A stretch of DNA of 64,000 nt from assembly GCF_963678635.1 (NCBI RefSeq), contig NC_087062.1, positions 73,439,345-73,503,344 of the forward strand, given 5' to 3'. This DNA is from Symsagittifera roscoffensis. Lineage: Eukaryota > Xenacoelomorpha > Acoela > Convolutidae. Position 1 is the stretch's first letter. The number at the start of each line of letters is the position of its first letter. Below, in pieces: positions 43,697-55,057 of the stretch. The translations under genes and the position numbers were made by a program. The notes under the pieces were generated by a model. That model saw only the letters and a list, made by a program, of their open reading frames with translations, did no database searches and was not told the DNA's origin.

Positions 43697-46600
43697 GTAA
43701 GAAAACAACGAACTTTTTTCATACAAAACAATTACTCTTCCATTATGAAAACTTGTGATTAAAATAACTATAATAACTATAATGTCCCGATTCCCAATAA
43801 AATAACTATAAAATAACTATAATGTCCCGATTCCCAATAAGCATCATTGACCTCAATAACTGGATGCTTAGCTTTATATTTAAGACCCTGTTGATAAATA
43901 GAGAAGCCGAACGCTGCAAGCTTATAATGTTCTAAAAAAGAAATCACTGTTAAAGTAGAACTTCAATCCGTTTTTCGTTTGTTGACCATTGTCTAACCTG
44001 AAAGCGTTGTCTGAAAACCGGAAACACAAAAACCAGTTTTTCTGGACACCCAGAGAAAGTTTCAAATAAGGTTCCGGAATGACAACTGTTACTAGAAGGG
44101 CATTAATAGGAGTTCGGAAAAAGATAAAGCAGTTAAAAGAACAAAGTGGTGGGAGGGATATTCAGACTACTTTTATTTGAAAAAAAGGTAAAATTGAGAC
44201 TGCTTCTAATTTGAATCTTTTGAGTTAATACAATGCAACTACTGAGCACAGAAATAGTGATAAGCTACATCCCGACATGCAATGGCTTGAACCGAACTCT
44301 GATCGCCCCATAAAGCCAGCTCCGACCTATTTTCCTGGTTTTCTGTTCATTACTAAATCAGCTTTTTGCACCTCATTTCCCGCACATCGCTTCACTTATT
44401 CAGTCAATTTTCGACTTTTTAACTTAGCTTTTACTACAAACGTTTTGTTGCTTGGAGCTCAAATAAAGGCAATTTTTCACCTGTGATCAAAAAATTATTA
44501 TGGCTTGAGTTCGGGACTAACTTGAAAACTATAATTCAAATTGGAATAACTAACGCGGGATATATTTTGTTAAATTAAAGCATAAAACGGCATATCAAAT
44601 TCTCTAACTTTAACTACAGCCAGCAATTTGCTCTTATTTGTACGTTAGCACACACAAATCGTACCTCTTTACTGGTACTTTACATAGCTTTTGGCTGGAT
44701 AAACTTAGGAAATAAAGTTTTTTATTTAAAGTTTCCACTTTTTTTTCGAACATTTTTTTACTTTCTAAATCAAAAGCTTGTGATCAAGGGTAGAAGACAG
44801 TCTGAACTTTCAGGGCTTTGCTGTGATATGCAAGCTGTCTGATTCGATAGAAAGCACGGAATATTTATGCTTGGGAGGGTTATTCAGTCAGTTTTCCACT
44901 TTTTAACTTAGCTTTTACTTCAAAATTTTAAGATACAGTATAAAAATTTTGCTGTTTGGAGCTCAAATGAAAGCAATTTTTCACTGGGATCATTTTTAAA
45001 AAATTATTCTGGCTTGATATCGAGACTAATTTAAAAACTACTATTCAAATTGGAATAATTAACGCGCGATTTATTTTGCTAAATTGAAGCGTAAACTGTC
45101 ATATCAAATCGTCTAACTTTCATTACCGCGAGATATTTGCTCTCGTTTTACGTAAGCACATCTTTTTTGTTACTTTACATATCTTTTGGGTGGATAAACT
45201 CAGGAAATAAAAATATATTTTTTTCAAATGTATTTAAAGTTTTCACTTTTTTTGAACATTTTACAAGATTTCCTTTCTAAACCAAAAATTTGTGATCGAG
45301 GATAGAGGACAGTTGGAACATTCAAAGTTTTGCCTTGATATGCGAGCAGTTTTGTTCGATAAAAAATTCAAAACAAAACATGTTTTTTGACAAAATAAAC
45401 GTTTAGTTATTTTAAGTACTCTGAAAAACAGCCAAATTACTAGTGGAATTAAAAAACGCTTATATTTGAAAAAAAAGTAAATGCATTTTCAAGTTCATTT
45501 CGAATTTATTTTAACCGAAAATTAGTTTCTTCAAAAGCCCAAACTTTTGAAAAGAGTTAACAAACAACTGTAAAATAAAGAATTTTTTTTAATATCTATT
45601 AACTATTTGACGATTATCTAAAACTTAAGTTTACAAATTGAAGCCATATGAAAAATCTCATTCATTTTATTAAAAATTTGATTTCTGTTTGGCGCCATTG
45701 CTCGTTTCGTTTCTAGTTGGCCAAAAATTAGACAATTTGTTTCAGTAACCAAGTAATCACTATACCCCTAAAACTGAATGGGGGAGATATCATTCACCTT
45801 GTCCTAATTTTTTGCATATTTGCCGCTTTCTGCATCAGGTTGAATAAACATCAGTCTTTTCAACCTGATGCACAAAATGACAAATATGCAAAAATTAGGA
45901 TAAGGTCAATGATCTCTCCTCCATTCAGTTTTTGGGTTATAAAGATCACTTTGTTACTGAAATCAATTGTCTTTTTTCGCGAACTATAAACAAGCAGTTG
46001 CGCAAAACAGGAAGCAAAACTTTAACAAATTGAATGAGAATTTTCATAAGGCCTAAATTTGTTAATTAAATTTTTGAAAAAAAACTTATTTGACACGAAA
46101 GCCGAGATTGTATCTTTTTGATCTTTGACACGAAATATTTGACCTGTTTATCCTGCTACAGAACAATTAGGCATACGTTGGATTTTAAAAAACGCGAGGC
46201 AACTAAATTGTTCATCTAAACCTCCCAAATAGGAACCAATTATAACATCTTCATCTTGGAAGGGAAAAAATGATATTGGTTCGTGCTCCGCTTTTTTGCT
46301 ATGTATCGAAGTGGAATAAAAAGATTGCTCATTTTTTGATTACATATTAAAAGTTTTAAGATAAAACTATTATTGCAAGGCAAGTTTGTGTAAATAATAA
46401 ACAAAAAAATTTTGTTTTGCTTTACGAAGTCAAAAAGACTTGGAAAAAACTAAGCTAGAAAAACTGGCAGGAAAAAACTAAATGATTCATATCTCGTTGC
46501 GATGAATCAATATCTGCAACTGAGCACTACTATGTCCGAGTCATTCAGAAGAACGCCCATAGTTCCAGTTTGAGTTTGCTTTTTCTCTCATTCTTGTTTC

Positions 46601-48768
46601 AGCTCCAATCATACATGAGACCCAAAGAACAGTGACTGAAAAGAAACCGAGAAACATATCATAGCTCGAAAATCTCTTATCAATTTGATTTCTTCGATAA
46701 ATCTGCCTGCTGTGGTTACATTTGTGTTTCAATTTTCCATTTGGGAAATTTTTTGATGCAAAAAGCGGTCACATAAACAGAAGTCATGATAGATGGCGAT
46801 TTATCATGATAGATGGCATGAAATGATAAATCAGACTTGAACCCTCTATCGATAATTTAATCTGCATTTTGTAATAATAAAAAAAAACTTCATGTCGCTG
46901 AGAATTATCGATTGTATTTTTGACTCCGTAAATTTGACTCATGCACAGTTTGACTAGTATGTCCCAATCCATCTTCAGCTGTGCAATGATCAACACAATT
47001 TTTCCGTGCCTAAGTTTGAAGGTAAATAGAAGCTGACCTCTCTAAAAGTAAAATGAGAAAACTTTAAAAAAGACTAAAAAAAACTTCGGCTTCTTTGTTT
47101 TTGCGTTTGAACTGTGAAACTGTGACAGGAACATCATCCGGCTTCTTTTGCTGTTCCGAACACTTCTTAAGGAGAATAGATACACTCTATGATTAGCCTC
47201 AGCTGGACATTTTTGCGACGTAATTTAGGCCAATTTTTCGATAAGAAGCAGGGGAGAGTGTTTATGTATCATCTCATTGATTCTCTTTCAAGTTCCAACC
47301 CAAAATTACAAAGTTCAGTTTCGAGTAACAGTGGTCGCAGGTTTTGGCTCTTCAGACTAAATTACCACAAGAAGTTGAGTGAATAACGAAAAAAAACGGA
47401 CAGATGAATTTTGTTCGAGCGTTTCATAATTAATTGCTGATTAAACTATTCATGCGGCTACTGACAACTCTTCATGTTGATTTTTGAGGGTATGTATTTT
47501 TTAGGAGGTTTCATGTGCTTTGGATCCGCCAGTGACATCCATTGCAAAGTCTCGCTCTACCTGGCCGGTGTCTTCACGTACCTACCGGACTGGCTCGCTG
47601 TCCCCCTTTCAGTGGATCGCCTGGTTGCGATCCAGTTTCCCATCACCTACAAACAGAAAGCAACTCAGAGAAGTGCCTGGGTTGCAATCATACCTCTGGT
47701 TGTCATTACGCTGGCGCTGTTCATGCCGAAGTCGCTCGAAGCGCATGTCGGCCGGAAGAACGACTGCGACTCGGATCTCGGAAGCTTCGACACGTTTCTG
47801 AGTCTGTCGGGGGTGGGGGCAATTGCCTCGGTGATCATCTTCACGTCAGCTCTTCTGGCTGTAATAGCGATGAAGAAAAACCAAAAAAGGGGAGATTCGA
47901 GAAAACAGCGCGAGGTAGTGGTATAGAAAGAAAACTATTTTTTTAAAATGCTTCTACCATCGGTTCTTTAGGTATCATGGGTGGTTTTTGACCCTTTTTG
48001 ACTAGCAATTTATAAATCCAACCACCCCTTCACCAAAAAAAATTCCCCATTTCATTCTTCTATTTACAAAATCTAGTAACAGAAGAGTAGAAGAGAACCA
48101 ATTGACAGAAAAATTCAGAAAACTAAATAATCCAATCAGATCCAGTCGTCAAAGACTTTTGACAGACTCTGTAGGCGTTTCTTGACTGATTGGAAGTTTT
48201 CTCCACCTCGGCTTTCTGCTATCACAGTGGTATCCGAGGTTGATTTACCTGAACGCTTTAAAATAGCACTAAAAAGATTTACCAAAAACGGTCTACCAAA
48301 AAATTACCATTTCGAATTCAAAGCGCTTTTAAAAATTCATGCGCTTTCAAAATGCTGGAAACTGCTTATAAGAAAAAAGTTTACAGGGCTTGATCATTCG
48401 CACAATTAGATACGGATTAGAAAAGGGGACAGAAGTGGTTTGGAATTTATGATTCGTAAACATGGGAAAGTTCGGAAGGTCAATTGATGAGACCTAAAAA
48501 AAAGCTTGAAATTATTGGTTTTTCTTTCTTTCAGGCAACTACAGCCCTCGTCACAATTTCGGTCGTTTCGGGTTTGTTCGGCAGCATTCACTACGCACTA
48601 TTGATGATCGGATTCTTCCGGCGCGACTCGGGCCCACCCGAACAGATGCTGATGCTTCTCGGCTTGGCACAGCTCGTCAATTCTGTCGGCATCATCATCC
48701 GAAGTCCTGTACTTCTGATCATGCAAACTATGCGGGGGGCATTTTTGCGAGGCGTGGGATTCAATTGA
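43462..48768 (+). CDS. Divergent rhodopsin-like (class A) G protein-coupled receptor, 3 exons, 292 aa
   Basis: Exons 43462-43696, 47505-47914 and 48535-48768 join in frame (phases 1 and 0) with GT-AG borders. The product has seven hydrophobic segments: TM1 about 20-42, TM2 56-74, TM3 94-115, TM4 136-153, TM5 175-201, TM6 217-243 and TM7 254-280. Class A marks are Cys92 before TM3 pairing with Cys166 in the second extracellular loop, DRL (116-118) at the DRY position followed by VAIQFPITY, and Trp137 in TM4. TM7 has N264 and S272-P273 where NPxxY is expected, so that motif is altered. The exons are clearly more G/C-rich than the flanks. The start is the first ATG in exon 1; an additional 5' exon cannot be excluded. 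The ligand is unknown; small size and altered motifs suggest a lineage-specific chemoreceptor or peptide receptor, which is inference. Confidence 0.75.
43761..43840. repeat. 40-bp tandem repeat, two units
   Basis: ATAATGTCCCGATTCCCAAT recurs exactly 40 bases apart, with near-identical flanks, just inside GPCR intron 1. Confidence 0.7.
44390..45352. repeat. Diverged tandem duplication in GPCR intron 1, period about 490 bp
   Basis: Unit 1 (about 44396-44840) and unit 2 (about 44882-45352) share, in the same order, TTTTTAACTTAGCTTTTACT, TCAAATTGGAATAA, TTTGGATAAACT-type and GTGATCAAGGGTAGAAGACAG-type segments. Confidence 0.65.
45630..46066. repeat. Foldback element (about 190-bp inverted arms) in GPCR intron 1
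   Basis: The centre is at about 45851: TGCATCAGGTTGA (45831-45843) pairs with TCAACCTGATGCA (45860-45872). Pairing continues outward through TTTGCATATTTG, CCATTCAG and GACAAT, and as far as CCATATGAAAAATCTCATTC against CCTTATGAAAATTCTCATTC. It has the shape of a foldback MITE; no target duplication was identified. Confidence 0.7.
47505..47914 (+). CDS. GPCR exon 2 (TM3 to TM5)
   Basis: The acceptor TATTTTTTAG|GAGG completes codon 79. It encodes Cys92, TM3, DRLVAI, TM4, the loop with Cys166, TM5 and a basic third intracellular loop, and ends CGCGAG|GTAGTG in phase 0. Confidence 0.75.
48535..48768 (+). CDS. GPCR exon 3 (TM6, TM7, C-terminus)
   Basis: The acceptor TTTCTTTCAG|GCAACT is in phase 0, matching exon 2. 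It encodes TM6, a short loop, TM7 with NSVGIIIRSP, and a short basic tail ending at TGA. Confidence 0.72.
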   Translation, partial: ATTALVTISVVSGLFGSIHYALLMIGFFRRDSGPPEQMLMLLGLAQLVNSVGIIIRSPVLLIMQTMRGAFLRGVGFN

Positions 48769-51700
48769 ATAGCTATGCTAAAAACAGCATGCAGCAGAAC
48801 TACTAGACTTTCTGTCCTGTTTACTGAGAAGACCATTGAAGTATAATTACTGCCACACCATTATTAACAAATTTATGGTCCATCGCATTACAGTTTTGAA
48901 ATTAGTCGTGCTTTTTAAATAAGACGTGATCCGAGAATATTTTGAAGTTTAGATTGGCAATTGCACTGCATCGCTCTTGTGGAAAAGAAGCGATTTAGAT
49001 AAGTCACTCTATTGTTTTCTATAATAGACGGTGACTTTCAGGGGAGGATTTACGGGGAGCGGGGATGGGATGGCGGACGCCCCCTCTCCCAGGGATTCCA
49101 CCCCTTGCCGACCCAAAGGGTCCCCCATTTGTACTATTTTGAAACATCCATTTTTAGTGACGGACCCTGAAAATTTTCGTAAAGCGCCGTTGGCGCCAAT
49201 TTATACTTATTTCGAGGGGGAGCGCGCGCCGAAAAAACGCGATTTTCTGGTCATAATTTTCCAAAAATGGTTAAAAACGCCATTTTGGCCTGTTTTTTTC
49301 CGAAACATTGCCTGTGGCGCAGAAAGTTTAGCCAAAACAAGGGCTCTTAAGTGCTATGGGAGATCTCGAAAAATCAGTTTGTTCTACCTAAAAAAAAGGT
49401 CGACAAAAACTTCGAGAAAATCCTATATATACTCCTGGTGACTTTAACTCTTTATAGAATTTGAATGATTTGAATTAAATTATTTGGTTGCATGTGGAAT
49501 TAAATGTTTTGTTGATATTTTGACAGATTCCATATGATAGTTGAAGTCGCCTAAGATAGATGTGAATTGTCAGACTGGCAGATAACACTGGGCCTCATTT
49601 TCCAGTTGCAAAAAAAATTAAGAAAAAAGGGATGAGGTGGTTCCTACTTTAAAAAATTAAAAGCGCTGGCGTTGTGTCGTAAAAGTAGCAGATAACAGCT
49701 TTTGCTAGTGTTATCAAAATTTCCTAAATTTATGTTTTCTTATGACCCATTGTTGAAAAAATACCCAAGATAACTAAGTTGATTTTAAAATAAAGCTGCG
49801 TTCAGAATCAGATTGAACAAAAAAAAGCTGTAACCTCAAATCATTTTTCTAAAACTTTTACAATTCTTCCTAATTAAGGAGAGAGCTTATTTTACCCACT
49901 ATGTACTCAAAAGGCACACCTATTTTGTTCTTGTAACGACATCCATTTTTGGCCGACCGCCCTTAAAATTTTTCTACGGGCGCCAATATCTACGTTTTTC
50001 TGAATGGACTTTAGCTTACGAAAATGGCCTATCTTGTAAGATCTCAACTGGGTATCTTGTAAGAGCTTAAAATGGACTTATCGGACAATTTATCCATAGA
50101 AAAAAAAAGAATCGTATGAAAATGGTTTGATTAGCATTATTTCTTTTCAATGGAATTGTACGATAACAAATTCTTCTATTCAATGGAATTTCATGATAAA
50201 CATTTTTCCGTTCAATGGAAATGTAAGGTAAAACTTTTTCACCGGAAAAACTTGCATTAAAAATCATTTTACGACTATAATAGTGCATAACAAAGAAAAT
50301 GAATGAGGCGTGACTCTTTTTGTTTTCCGCTAACATCACTACCAGAACATGCACGATTAGTGCAATTGACGACTATCTTGTAAGACTAAGAACCTTTCAA
50401 GAACTTACAAGTTAATTTGGTTGGAAAACTGGTGGTGTATCTCGTAAGATCTTGTAACAATCTCGCAAAATATTCCACCACAAACAAAATCTTACAAGAT
50501 AGATCATTTCTGCAAGAACCTTACAGGATCTTTTAAGATTGGTCAGCTTCGTAAAACAGAGGAGAGCAATCTACATTTTTTCGAAAATATTTTTTTACGA
50601 TTGCCAAGATTGGTCTGAATAAAAAAGCCGCCTCAAACATAAATTTTTCGCTACTTTCATCATCAAAAGTGGGAGAGCAACAGTTTTTCATAGAGACTAA
50701 AAACACCTCGAATAATGTTTTTTTTCTAGCATCAATAAAATTTTTTGGTCTGTGTTTTTTGAAACCGTTTTCTGGTGTTTTTTCGCTAGATTTTTGTTCC
50801 AGTTTCTTAAGCAATTATCAAGACGCAATTGACTATCTAGACGTGAAATGTTAAAATTGTCAATTGGCATTTCACCAAAATGATTGTTACGGAAAATGTA
50901 GATTAAAAACTGTCCCAACTACGAAGTGGTATAAAAACGAGATGATCTTTTTTAGCAATTTTTTTTTCATTAACTAGTGTAAGTATTGAAGAAGGGTTAG
51001 TTTTTTTCAAGTTCTCTGTGTTTTTTTCCGAAACAACCGTTGTCGATTATGTCTAATTTACTACTTGTTTGCGCTCTATGAGTTCTTTCATGGCAACAGG
51101 TACAAAAAAAAAACGTTTTTTGTATTTGAAAGGAAAGAAACGTTTTTTTTTTTGTAATTTTTCTTATGAATGCTCGAAAAAGTTTGCTCAGAAACCGGTA
51201 ACCCGGGATATGCTGATTAAGCTATACTCCTTTTAACAATAGCAAATGAAATAGATCCTCACATTTTAACCCTACTTGTTGGGCGCTTTTTTCGAAACTA
51301 TGCATAAAAAGATACGATTATAAATGTGTTTATCGGCTAAGTTTCTCCCCAAATTAATTTTATCCAAAAAATTGAAACTTTTTAACCAGTTATTTATGCA
51401 AAATGTTAACTGATTATTCTTAAAGCTGTGTCAGCATTTATTTAAAAAATATTTTGTGATAGTTTTGAAGAAAGTAACAAATGATTACGCTCCGGGCTGT
51501 TATTATTCGCACTAACTAGTTTCGAATCTTGTTGATTGAAGATCTATCGTATGAGTGTTGAGTGAAAGTTGAATGAGTGATATATCATATTAACGCCCCT
51601 TACAGTCGTAATTTGAATGATATTTTAAAATCTTGAAAAAATATCCCACTGTCGAGAAAATCGGTATAAAAATTTTGGCTTTTCGTCTTATTTCGAGCGA

Positions 51701-52094
51701 ATAAAGCGAGCGAAAAGGCTTACAATAGCTTATTTTAATGGCTTAAAAGCTTATAATATCTTAGTTCTTTTAGTAGTTTAGCGCCTTTTTGGAATCAAAA
51801 GCTTCGAAAATTTAAAAAACCAAAAAAAGTGAAATAATTTTTGAATTTTTTTTTTTCGTTTTTCTAGTCAATATTCTACAGAAAATAAATGTTTTTCAAT
51901 TTGTTTTTTTTTACTATGACTGACTTGCGATCCGTTTTCTTCGAGTTATGGGGATGTGAATTTTGCCAATTAGGGACTAATTCGGATGAAATATGGTTGT
52001 AAAATTAAAGCAAAAGACAATTTTCAATAAACATGGAACTTGGCGCCATCTGCTACACTAACGGGTTGTTTTTGTGCCCCCATTTTATTAACTA
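48769..52094. other. Intergenic region with repeat fragments
   Basis: No gene seen. It contains a G/C-rich repeat fragment starting CAGGGGAGGATTTACGGGG (about 49039-49240); a piece near 49935-50005 resembles its inner part. Also present are a cluster of ATCTTGTAAGAT-type motifs on both strands (about 50030-50545), repeated TTCAATGGAATT motifs (50148-50225), and a dispersed repeat copy (51560-51925). Confidence 0.5.
51560..51925. repeat. Dispersed repeat copy, related to 41405-41715
   Basis: Shares with 41405-41715, in order, GAGTGATATATCAT, CCCTTACAGTCGT, a CCCA.TG.CGAGAA motif, TTTTCGTCTTATTT, GTTTTTC.AGT.A and TTACTATGA-type segments. The window's right end (63590-63640) has a further partial match (GTCCCAGTGTCGAGCAAAG). 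Confidence 0.55.
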
Positions 52095-52099
52095 CAAAG
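52095..52099 (+). repeat. Left target-site duplication of Element C (CAAAG)
   Basis: CAAAG abuts the 5' LTR and recurs at 59731-59735 right after the 3' LTR. Confidence 0.88.
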
Positions 52100-52421
52100 T
52101 GTAAAAGTATTATGGTTTGTTTATTTAACCTCTGATCTTAACTTACCATCGACCTTTAAGTTGTTAATTTATATACCTGCCAAAAGCGCAACGGCTTTTG
52201 GTAGACTCTGAATTGGACACTATCTTTTATGATACGTAACAAATCAATCGCAACCAATTCAATCTTTTAAACCTCTCTTAACATAGATAAAATCCCCGTC
52301 TTTTATTTAGTCTTAAATAAAAGCCTACACTTTAGTAGGAATCTTAATCATCCACAGTCTTAATCTATTCTTAGTTTAAGTCACTCTTTGAAAACACGAG
52401 TGGTATCCTAATTTTTTAACA
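52100..52421 (+). repeat. 5' LTR of Element C (322 bp)
   Basis: Begins TGTAAAAG and ends TTTTAACA. It has a TATA-like TTTATATA (52168-52175) and AATAAA (52316-52321). Its last base is the A of the gag start codon. Confidence 0.92.
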
Positions 52422-55057
52422 TGGCGCTGTCTAATGAATCAAACCTACGCGGACTAGAGTTTTTTTGGAACAACTCATCATACGAAAATCAACATGACTG
52501 GGAAAGGTGGGCGGAAAAATTCCAACTGACAATTATTGCGAAAGACTCCGTAGACATCGAAGATGTAATTAACCCACCGATAAGAGATGAACTAATCTAC
52601 CCTATGACAGAACCACTGGACCCATCCGAGGATCAGACCCGTCGGGCCGAAAAAGAGGAACGTCATAGAGTAGCAGTACAAAATTACAACGAAGAATTAA
52701 AAAGGAGAAGGGCGGAAGATAACGCAAAATTTAACGGACTTCAAATAGGAGATATTGACAAGAAGCTCAAATCACAGCTATACCTAGCACTCGGGAAAGA
52801 AGGACAGAAATGCTTCTCTCATAAAAATCCTGGAAAAAAAATTCTGGATATTAATTTCGCAGAATTTTGGGAACTATTAAAAACGACTTTCACGATCACT
52901 ACAAACCTAACATACGAAAGATTTAAATTTTTTGGCCGAAGACAGAAAGAACATGAGTCCTTAGAAAAATTCCATGAAATTCTTTCAGAACTAGCAAAAA
53001 ATTGTAAACTGGGGGAACTCGAGTCAGAACTAGTAAGAGACATTTTCATAACCAACATGAGAAATGTCGAGATCCAAAAGAAACTATGCATTGAATACTT
53101 GACCCCAGAAAACGTACTATCTTACGTATTAGTTCACGAAAAAGGTACAAAAATTCATCAACAGTATCTAAAATTTCCAACTTACAACCCAGGACCAAGA
53201 TCACAATACGTGAAGAACGAACCAACATTAAACATAGTCGAAAATAACAAGTGCCGTAATTGCGGTCAGCAATTCAAAAAAGGACACCTATCCACATGCC
53301 CGGCTAGAGATAGAAACTGCAATACGTGCGGACGGAAAGGACATTTTGCTAAACACTGTAGGAGTTCAGCAAAAACTCAAACTAACATCGTCGATCAGAA
53401 TCGGGTACCCCAAGAAAACGAAAATATCCGGGCCAACCCGCAGGAAAATCGCGAATTTGAGGTTAACCTAGACGACTTCTTAGTTCTAGCCATCGACACA
53501 GATAACCAAATAAATGCCGTAGAAGACAAAATAGAGCGCGGAGTGAGAACAGTATTCAATCACGAAGGATTAGAATTGAAAAAGACACTAAAAGTAGCTC
53601 TGGGAAAATTCAACCCCTACTATACCGAGATCCAAATTGACTCTGCAAGCCCAGTTTCCTTCATGAAAAAAGACCTACTACACGAACTGAAGATACGAGA
53701 CAGATTTGTAAAGCTAGAACCTGTGGACGAGATAACAAAGAAAGCATACCAGGGTTTCGGGAGTACGATCAATATTATTGGAAAAATTCGAGTGAAAATC
53801 CAATCGAAAGGATGGGAGGCTAATGATCAAAAACTTTTTATCACAGAAGGGGCTGAAAGAAATCTACTAGGAAATGACATCCTACCAAATTTGGGTATTG
53901 TAGTATTTCAAAAACAACCTCCACCCAACGGGTCAGAGTCACGGGAAAACCAGAAAGTACCACCCATCGGGACAAATGTCAATCAAATAAAATTCGCATC
54001 CGACATCCAACAGGATCAAAACCAAGAGACACCATCCCAACGTGAGTTTAAATTATACATATCAAAGCACTTTCCAGACCTTATAAAAAGAACTGGTAGA
54101 TCAAAAAACTACGTAGTTAATACTTATTTTAACGAGCCGATAAAACCGATACAGGTGAAAGGGAAACGTATCCCAATCCATCTTCTCCCCAAAGTCAAAC
54201 TATGCATCGACCAATTATTAAGTGACGGACACATTGAAAAACTATCTAGATGCTCTGAAGATTGTTTTATTTCCCCTATCGTGATTACAGCAAAAAGGGA
54301 TGGATCAATAAAACTAGCGTTGAACTCAAAACTACTAAACAAACAAATATTTCGCAATAGATATCAAATGCCGAATCTATTCGAACTAATTGACAACGTT
54401 GCAGTCACTATTAGCGGCCACGATCAAAGAAACATCTGGTTTTCGTCGATAGATCTAAAATACGCCTACAGCCAAATTCCGCTTTCGAAAAAGGCAAGTA
54501 ATCAGTGTAATTTTAACATTGTGGGGGGAGAAGTAACGGGTTCATACCGTTTTAAAACCGGATTCTATGGACTAGGCGATATGCCCAATGAATTTCAACG
54601 TATAATGGACCGTTTGACGGAAAAACTACCAAATACTCATTGTTATCTTGACGACATCCTAATCGCCACCGTAGGTAGCGAGGAAGAACATAAAAAGCTA
54701 GTCATTAATGTGTTAAAAACGCTAGATGACGAGGGACTAGCCATAAAATGGGAAAAATGCACGTTTTTAACTCATAACATAGAATGGTTGGGATTTAGAA
54801 TCGACGCAAAAGGGACGACACCATTAATACATAAATCTGACGCAATCAGAAACCTAAAAGAACCAAACTGTATTAAAGACATCAGATCCTTAATGGGATC
54901 GATTAACCAATTTAATAAGTTCATACCAAACCTAGCGTCCTTATCAACACCCTTCAGAGAACTTATGCAAATATGCAAAAGAATAAACCATTTAAGTGGT
55001 CCACAGTACATACGGAAGCGTTTGAAAAAATCAAGAACGAAATTTGTAATACGGTGA
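52421..55057 (+). CDS. gag-pol: Gag, protease and RT of Element C (878 codons)
   Basis: Starts at ATG 52421, at the LTR/PBS junction. Residues 1-270 form a Mag-type Gag, with FWELLKTTF and a long charged helix region. Zinc knuckles lie at residues 278-293 (C-x2-C-x7-H-x3-C) and 300-313 (C-x2-C-x4-H-x4-C). The aspartic protease motif is DSAS at residue 407, in place of the usual DSG or DTG. RT has FSSIDLKYAYSQIPL and YLDD (Asp 744). Past an 8-bp near-tandem repeat at 54965-54980 the frame leaves the pol reading frame and ends in about 28 unrelated residues. RNase H and integrase continue in another frame. Confidence 0.9.
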   Translation: MALSNESNLRGLEFFWNNSSYENQHDWERWAEKFQLTIIAKDSVDIEDVINPPIRDELIYPMTEPLDPSEDQTRRAEKEERHRVAVQNYNEELKRRRAEDNAKFNGLQIGDIDKKLKSQLYLALGKEGQKCFSHKNPGKKILDINFAEFWELLKTTFTITTNLTYERFKFFGRRQKEHESLEKFHEILSELAKNCKLGELESELVRDIFITNMRNVEIQKKLCIEYLTPENVLSYVLVHEKGTKIHQQYLKFPTYNPGPRSQYVKNEPTLNIVENNKCRNCGQQFKKGHLSTCPARDRNCNTCGRKGHFAKHCRSSAKTQTNIVDQNRVPQENENIRANPQENREFEVNLDDFLVLAIDTDNQINAVEDKIERGVRTVFNHEGLELKKTLKVALGKFNPYYTEIQIDSASPVSFMKKDLLHELKIRDRFVKLEPVDEITKKAYQGFGSTINIIGKIRVKIQSKGWEANDQKLFITEGAERNLLGNDILPNLGIVVFQKQPPPNGSESRENQKVPPIGTNVNQIKFASDIQQDQNQETPSQREFKLYISKHFPDLIKRTGRSKNYVVNTYFNEPIKPIQVKGKRIPIHLLPKVKLCIDQLLSDGHIEKLSRCSEDCFISPIVITAKRDGSIKLALNSKLLNKQIFRNRYQMPNLFELIDNVAVTISGHDQRNIWFSSIDLKYAYSQIPLSKKASNQCNFNIVGGEVTGSYRFKTGFYGLGDMPNEFQRIMDRLTEKLPNTHCYLDDILIATVGSEEEHKKLVINVLKTLDDEGLAIKWEKCTFLTHNIEWLGFRIDAKGTTPLIHKSDAIRNLKEPNCIKDIRSLMGSINQFNKFIPNLASLSTPFRELMQICKRINHLSGPQYIRKRLKKSRTKFVIR
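52422..52439 (+). promoter_or_regulatory. Putative primer-binding site of Element C
   Basis: TGGCGCTGTCTAATGAAT starts directly at the LTR end; TGG pairs with a tRNA CCA end. TGGCGC-type sites are known in Gypsy elements, but the tRNA is not identified. The site lies within the first gag codons. Confidence 0.5.

Noticed and set aside
47520-47946. Two other plus-strand frames over GPCR exon 2
   Set aside because: Only the frame with phase-matched splice sites continues the receptor; the others have no domain.
49031-49441. A 136-codon frame with G/C-rich start
   Set aside because: It lies in a repeat fragment (CAGGGGAGGATTTACGGGG...); a piece near 49935 resembles its inner part; no protein family seen.
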